Below are positions 58,216-64,000 of a stretch of DNA of 64,000 bases, piece by piece (the stretch's first letter is position 1; each line of letters begins with the position of its first letter). The stretch is from Stenogyne calaminthoides. Taxonomy: Eukaryota > Streptophyta > Magnoliopsida > Lamiales > Lamiaceae. The notes under the pieces are model-generated. The model searched no databases and was not told the origin of the DNA. It saw only the letters and a program-made list of their open reading frames with translations. The position numbers and the translations under genes are program-made. Where the stretch lies: the NCBI GenBank assembly GCA_037126765.1, contig JBBCBC010000007.1:21089667-21153666 (forward strand). The letters run 5' to 3'.

Positions 58216-58897
58216 TTTCAGGAACTTTCAGTTGAATTGGGGATGTTAGATCCAGGTGTATAGAGTAAAATTTGAAAAATTGAAGGTTTTCAGATGCATG
58301 AAGTTTTTCGATTTATCGAGAAACTCAGGATAAAATGAAAATCGAATCGAGTCTCGAAACTCAGATTTCATCAAGGTCGAGACTAAGAGAAGATCTTGAA
58401 CCCATTCAATACTCGATTATTATCGACATTTTATCAAGGTCGATTTTCAAGAAGACCGATAGAGGGAAATTAGTCGAAGAAGTAATGACTATGCGACTCA
58501 TTTATTCTTAAGTTAAACTCAAGAATCATTTGCAATAAATACAAAACACCTGAGGAATGTTTTTTTTTTGGGCGGGATCGTTTGAAATTCCGAAGAAGGT
58601 CAACATTCATTAAATGCTCTGTTACATTTCTTGACCAATGAGGATGTTTTTGTCTGCCATTTTTTCGGAGATCGCTCGGTTCAGATAATTCGATTAATCG
58701 GAGATTAATCTCAACCGTTGCTTTTCACCTAACCAACGCAATTCCTCACGATCTCGAAGCTATATACACCCCAATAAGCCATTCAAGCCAAAATTTTATC
58801 AAAACCCTTCGTTCCCAAATCCTCTGCGCAAATAAAAATCCCCTTTGCCGTAAATTTCCAAACCCTAAAATCTTCATTTCTTCAATCAATCTCTGAA
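58216..58897 (+). other. pol-ORF3 spacer with leader-like 3' part
   Basis: No coding sequence. The 3' part resembles a plant promoter and leader: TATA box, pyrimidine-rich stretch and an AAACCCTAAA telo-box just before the ORF3 ATG. Confidence 0.6.
58760..58768 (+). promoter_or_regulatory. Putative TATA box of ORF3, element 3
   Basis: CTATATACA about 138 bp before the ORF3 ATG (58898). The leader between them is CT-rich and holds AAACCCTAAA at 58859-58868, a telo-box typical of highly expressed plant genes. Element 2 keeps the leader and telo-box, but its TATA place reads GTTATTTAA. Confidence 0.45.
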
Positions 58898-61800
58898 ATG
58901 GCCCCAACCTTGTTCGAGAGATTAGCCGAAACCAACAAGCCATGGTACGAGTTTGTTATCTCACTCGAAAGCACAACCAACTCAAAGCCGTAAGAGGAGG
59001 CTCAGATATGATTATTTGGCTAAACTTCATCCATCTAGTCGCCAGTTTACCGGACCGTGAGTTTGCGAAAGAGGTAATCAAATTTATCTGTAACTTGAAG
59101 ATAGATAAAGAGGATGGTATGCATTCTTCGATTGCCGTATCACATTTAGAGAATTCATCCAAATACATTGATTTTGAGAGGGATTTGTATATTGTTTCAA
59201 AAAATTTGAATGATGTTTTTGAGCTCTGTGATAGAGGAGAGGATCCTGCGATGTATATGTCTGGTAGAGAGCAGGAATATTTAGATAGGATTGCTGAGAA
59301 TCCTGTGAAATTTGAGGCGACATTGCACAAGAGGCACTTGAAGCCACAATATCGTGTTTTGATGGATATTGTGAGCAAGAGTATCATGAGTCTTGCGGGG
59401 AGTTTTGAGCATATCAGTACCTCGAAGCTCAGATTGATGGCGGCGATCTAGGCCTCACCCACCACTGACTTCAACTGGCTGAAATTTCTGATTCAGATGG
59501 TGAGTGAGCAAGCCAAGGCCTTCAAGAAGGTTGATGGGGCGATCACAATCAAAGGCAAGATTCACCATGCAACCAAAATAGCCTATATTTTGGAGATGTA
59601 CAGAGAGGAGGAGGATATCTTCGCCAATTTGACCCCATTCCCTAAGTCCAAAATTCTCTTTAAACCCATTCTTTTGCAAAAAGAAGAGCCATCCGGAGGG
59701 AAGAGAGAAAAGAAAATGTAATCACCTAAAGTCGCATATTTGAAGAGACTCAACAAACCGGGGGAAGGTTTTGTTGGAGGCAAAAAAATGGGAGCAGGTG
59801 CAAGAATGATGAAGCAGAAGAACCTTGCCCCAAAACGCAGAAGATTGGTGGTTCTCACCGATGAAGATGGCGGTGATTCTGAAGAGATTCAATCTGAGGT
59901 CCAAACCACTCAGAGTTCGCCATTGCAAGTTTTGGCTCAGGTTATCTCGAAGGCACAAGAACAAACTGAGGAGCAGGTTTTCTCTGAGGTGCTTGAGACA
60001 TCTCTAAGTTCGCATAAAATTTTCAGAAATTTTCAAAGGAACTCAGGCCTCGAGAGATTCCTACTAAAGATGTGCTCGGGCAAAAGAAGAGCCAACTCGA
60101 GTGTCGAGGAGATGCCACCAGTCCCAGAACCCACTCGGATGCAACCGAGGACTTGGTATTCAACAATCGAGGTTCTTTGAGACTCGTGAGCAGAATATTC
60201 TTGATGAGCTCTCGAGTGATTTACTTCTAGATCCCTCAGCAGAGGCTTCAACTCAAGCAGAGAGCCTGAGATGGAAGAAGGGCGAGGCTGAAGAAGGAGA
60301 ATGGAGGAGCAAGGGGGAACGGTTCATTCTTGACCGCTACCCTGAGCTCAGCTCATATCCCCGATCGCAAGATGTTTTCTTCAGATTAGGACGACTGTGT
60401 TCATTCTCAATCGACTCTTCCCGAGATGCTTGATATTGCCGCATTCGGAGGGGAAGATCGGTGGAATGAGGAGAAATTTTTCCCGCCCGACTTCTCGTGG
60501 TTCAGGAGAACAAAGCTCAGGATGAAAAACTCCGATTTTGATGAGCCGGTTCAGAGGAAGTTAGCTGAGAGGAAAGCGACTAAAGTTGGTGCCCCAAGCA
60601 GCGGAGACAAATCTCAAGATGGAGATGGGGACCAACGGGGAGATGCCGAGGATCGATCTCAGATGGAAAAGGAGACTTCAAGGTCGATCAACTCGAAATT
60701 GGTCAACCTCAGATCGGTTAGCACTCTTTGGTACCTTTGGCACTATTAACAATTATGCCAAAGTTACTAAAAGTTCTATCTTTAATTTCAATTGTTCGAT
60801 AAATGACCGAGGCTCGATTGGAGATCTGGAGCTCGGGATGAAGTCAAGCTCATGATGATCAAATAGCACAGAAGGTGCAGAAGGTTCCTGAGATTGATCT
60901 CACTCCCTTGGTGGAAAACCTTGAGAAGGTTGAGCCAATGATGAACAAGATTGCTCAAATGGAAGAAACATTGGCCAATCAAGCTCGGAAGATGGAGAAT
61001 CTTAGTCACTCTTGTAACCGGTGCAAATCAAAACACTCGACCTCACAGATGACCTCCATGGAAGATAAGTCAATGAAAATTTGGAGGAGTCAAGAGTGAG
61101 CTCAAGGAAAATGAAACAAGGCACCAGGAGTCAACTGCATTTCTAGAGGTGAAATTGGCATAGAGGTATGAAGTGATGATTAAATCTGCTATTGAGGAAA
61201 TGAGCTCAGTGCTCATGACCAAGATGACAGAGATGTTCAAGGAAGCACTCCGCCGGCGGTTGCCCATATGTTCGAAGAACTTTTCGTGGCTAAGAACCAC
61301 ATCAGGAGGATGGAAGATGAGCAAGATTAGATAGCAGGGGAGGTTCGCTGTGTGAGCAAAGAGCAGTATCACATGGACACAGCACTCTCCAGACTTCTTC
61401 CAAATTACGGTGCCAAGAAGGGGGAAAGACCAGGTGAGGACTTCAGGAAGTTATTGGCACGTACTTTGGAGAAGAAGGCTCAGAAAGATGCTAAATTGTA
61501 CAACCTATCCAAAGCCTTTAAAGAAGTCGAAGCTACTGAGAAGATGAAGTCTGCTCAGGTGGAGAAGCCCATCTACACTCAAGTTTCTAAGCAAACCATG
61601 CTTGAGGTTGCAAGAGAGAAACTGAGTGCTAGGACTAAGGTTGGAATAAGCCAGGCTGGTGCTGAATTGCCTATGAAGAGGAAAACCTTGGGCGTTGTTC
61701 AACCTGAAAGCAAGCGTGCAAAGGCTTCTAAGCCAATCCAGAGAAAGCTGATTCTGGATGATGAAAGTACTGAAGAATCTTAGTCTCAACCTCAGAAGAA

Positions 61801-62403
61801 AGTCTTCAATACGAGGAATGCTCTGAAGACACTCCAAGTAGAACAAGCTAAGAAAGTTGCCGCTTCAGTCTCAGGCGTGCCTATGATAAGAAAGAAGACT
61901 GAAGAGGAGCTGAAACGAAGGAGTGGATTCAAGAAGCTTGTGAGCAAAATGAGAGAGACATCAAAAGCACTGAAGTGGCCCCACGTTGATAAATGGATGC
62001 CCATCAAACTCAACGATATGTGGGAAGAGGTCAAGAGAACCTTCTGGTTCTATTATGATGTGCTTTCGAGGGTGGAGGGGAAAGCTCAGATCAAAATGAA
62101 GCATTCATTGAATATCTCCTTACCTTCTATCCAAAATATCTCCAAAGCTGGATTAACCTTGCGGATGAAGGAGAGGTGCAGATAGTAGCCCCCGGTCCAT
62201 ATTCTTATCCTCCTCCAAGACTTGGTAATGGCTTGGTGAATGAAAAGGCTATTACTCAAGAAATTGCTCAGTATGCTGGTCAGTTGGGTTTAACAGGGAA
62301 CAGTCCGGATATCATCAAGGAGAGAAATGAACTGAAGAAGAGATTTTTCGGAATGTTCGACCTGGAGGTTCCCACTGATGAAATTGAAGAAATAGCAAAC
62401 TGA
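58898..62403 (+). pseudogene. SIRE ORF3 (env-like), element 3
   Basis: Starts MAPTLFERLAETNKPWYEFV, frameshifts near 58980, then is open to a TAG at 59449-59451 (NFIHLVASLPDREFAKEVIK, then FEATLHKRHLKPQYRVLMDI). The same frame resumes with FNWLKFLIQMVSEQAKAFKK and GAITIKGKIHHATKIAYILE. A basic stretch (KNLAPKRRRLVVLTDED) follows, then a degraded acidic middle and a coiled coil (NLEKVEPMMNKIAQMEETLA). Next is ATEKMKSAQVEKPIYTQVSK, then a conserved C-terminal part (TSKALKWPHVDKWMPIKLND, VAPGPYSYPPPRLGN), ending at 62403. No signal peptide or membrane helix is evident. The basic and coiled-coil make-up suggests a nucleic-acid-binding or scaffold role rather than an envelope; this is inference. 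Confidence 0.7.
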
Positions 62404-62859
62404 AGAGCAAGAAGACTGAAGAGCCAAAATCTGAAGACTGAAGACTCAGAAGATTCTGTAATCTTTTAATTTTTTTTTGTCTTTTGATTTTCTTTGATAA
62501 ACTCATTGTAATCAGAACTCAAAACCAATCATCAATGAACATTTATCATTATGCTCAAAATATAATATCTCATTATCTTATTTACATGTCTTTATATTTG
62601 ATATGCCTGATATGAATGTCTCTGAATTAATTGTTTATGGGAAAATTGTTTAAGTATTTAGTAATGAACTATTAAGAAGATTCATTACTGAAGAAATTAT
62701 TGAATGATTAATTGTTGGGAGACCCTCTGAAATTGTTGGGAAACTCATCATTAAAGGGGGAAGATTGTTGAAAAGTGTTAACCAATCTTGTAATAGGATA
62801 AACTGAAACTTGAGTATAGGTCATATGTTTGTAACAAGATAGGTTTTGGCATCATCAAT
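62404..62859 (+). other. 3' untranslated region of element 3
   Basis: Non-coding, AT-rich. It contains a second purine tract, TAAAGGGGGAAGATTGTTG, at about 62752-62770, resembling a PPT-LTR border 100 bp before the real one, and two further TTGTTGGGA words near 62711 and 62733. Confidence 0.6.
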
Positions 62860-62870
62860 AAGGGGGAAAT
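62860..62870 (+). other. Polypurine tract of element 3
   Basis: AAGGGGGAAAT directly before the 3' LTR start TGTTGGGAGATG, the standard plus-strand primer position. Confidence 0.9.
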
Positions 62871-64000
62871 TGTTGGGAGATGAATTTAATAAAAGATATA
62901 CGATTTTGATTAAGATCCCAAAACCCCTAAGTATGACATGTTCAGAATGATCTTGATAGTTGAGTCAGGATTTGGTTTTAGAGTATTGAGGATGTTATCG
63001 CAAAATGTATAGTCGGCAGATATAGTTCAGGATAGGTTCTGAAGATTCTGAAGAACTTCAATATGTTTCAAGAAATCGAAGTATCGAAGACTTCGAAGAT
63101 GAAATCGAGATACTAAAGACTTCGAAGAGGATCTCGAAAATCAAGACTCAAAGATGAAGATTCGGTTTATCAGTCAGTATATCTGTAAAAACTCAGAAGA
63201 CTCAGAAGACTCTGAAGACCCTGAAGACTCAGAAGACTCTGAAGACGCAAGACTTAAGACTCTGAAGACGCAAGATCAAGATCGAATATCAAGATCAAGA
63301 ATATCGAAGGCACAAGAATTCATGAAGACTTCGAATAATATCAATGCTCAAGATGAACACGAATGTTCCGAGGCACCTGAATATATCTATATCAAGGATG
63401 CACATCTTTGAGAAGATCGCGATTCCTTAGAGAAATAGATATTTGCCAAGACATTCAAATGCAAACAAAAGGAACTAAGTCAGAAGTGTTGTTAAGGTTA
63501 TATCAACTCAGAGTTTGTAACCAAAAGAGCCGTTGAAGGTATCTACCTTTAACTGGAGACAAAAGTCAAAAAGAGGAAGACAACATCGCATATGGCCCGA
63601 ATCGACAAAGGATGTGTCGCAGAAAAAATATGTCAAAAAGTACACAAGTTCCAGACTGCAAAAAGTGAAGACCGGCTACATGAAAGGTTATTACCTAAAA
63701 CGTGTTAGGGAGTTTCAAACCCTAAATATAGTCGTTCCTCACACACCATAAGAGGAAACTCACGAATATATCTCTCCAATGGATAGTTTTCAAAAGTGAC
63801 CTTGGTGTATGCCTATAAATACTGGTGACCCTCTACATTGTAAGGTTACGGGAAATTTATACGCAACTCAAGAAGCTCAAACTTATTCTTGCAAAAGTTA
63901 AAGCACTCGAAAAACCTAGAATTTCCCAAGTGCTTCTATATTGAAGAGACCTCACTATACTAAGCCTAGCTTGAAAAGATTTATCCAGAGTTTAGTCGAG
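62871..64000 (+). repeat. 3' LTR of element 3 (first 1130 bp)
   Basis: Collinear with 51766 onward. Long stretches are almost identical (for example 63425-63585 against 52320-52480), but tracts rich in CTGA/TCAG in the 5' LTR read TCGA or CGA here (63050-63170). The window ends inside it. Confidence 0.92.

Larger units (their letters stand above)
51766..64000 (+). mobile_element. SIRE-type copia element 3, continues past window
   Basis: The most complete element: 5' LTR, PBS, gag remnant, protease, integrase, RT, RNase H, spacer, ORF3, PPT and the first 1130 bp of the 3' LTR. It is inserted in element 2's LTR after ATAAG. ATAAG should recur after the 3' LTR, about 0.9 kb beyond the window. 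It lacks most of gag and has stops in pol and ORF3, so it is not autonomous. Confidence 0.92.

Overview
The window is repeat-dense nuclear DNA of a flowering plant, most likely a eudicot. It has no bacterial features. Almost everything in it is transposable element: a CACTA DNA transposon, a plant L1-type LINE, and several SIRE/Maximus-type Ty1/copia retrotransposons that carry an extra ORF (ORF3, 'env-like') after pol. The only trace of an ordinary host gene is a broken calmodulin-like EF-hand fragment at the left edge. I see no tRNA, rRNA or CRISPR array. Species cannot be told from the sequence alone.

Layout. 1-650: EF-hand pseudogene (minus strand) and a 22-bp minisatellite. 651-5121: CACTA element with 3-bp target duplication CAT, palindromic subterminal repeats, and one spliced plus-strand gene (Transposase_24-like, DUF8039-like and Ulp1/C48 protease-like parts) but no transposase. 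5647-6914: probable Mutator-like non-autonomous element. About 6925-11128: minus-strand LINE (endonuclease, RT, zf-RVT, RNase H), broken by stops and frameshifts. About 11116-35928: a nest. An old LTR-like sequence holds a solo copia LTR (11981-12378 plus 33415-34544, target duplication CTAAC). That solo LTR was split by a 21-kb SIRE-type element (12379-33414, minus strand, target duplication ACCGA). The 21-kb element carries a partial tandem duplication of RT, RNase H and ORF3, plus a third LTR copy inside it.

35929-41302: plus-strand SIRE-type element 1 (LTR, gag, protease, integrase), cut by a 500-N gap at 41303-41802. 41803-51765: element 2 on the minus strand (ORF3, RNase H, RT, integrase, protease, gag, PBS, part of its 5' LTR). 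Element 3 (51766 to the window end, plus strand) is inserted in element 2's LTR. It has the best-preserved pol and ORF3, two LTRs, a PBS and a PPT, but most of gag is deleted.

How the parts fit: in both SIRE-type families ORF3 lies 0.7-3.5 kb after pol, behind what looks like its own TATA-box leader. This suggests ORF3 is or was a separate transcription unit rather than only a read-through product. In the 21-kb element a second, oppositely oriented TATA unit lies in the pol-ORF3 spacer. A strong technical caveat applies: CTG/CAG words are replaced by CG-containing words in many copies. This looks like consensus error at methylated CHG sites and probably causes many of the apparent frameshifts.
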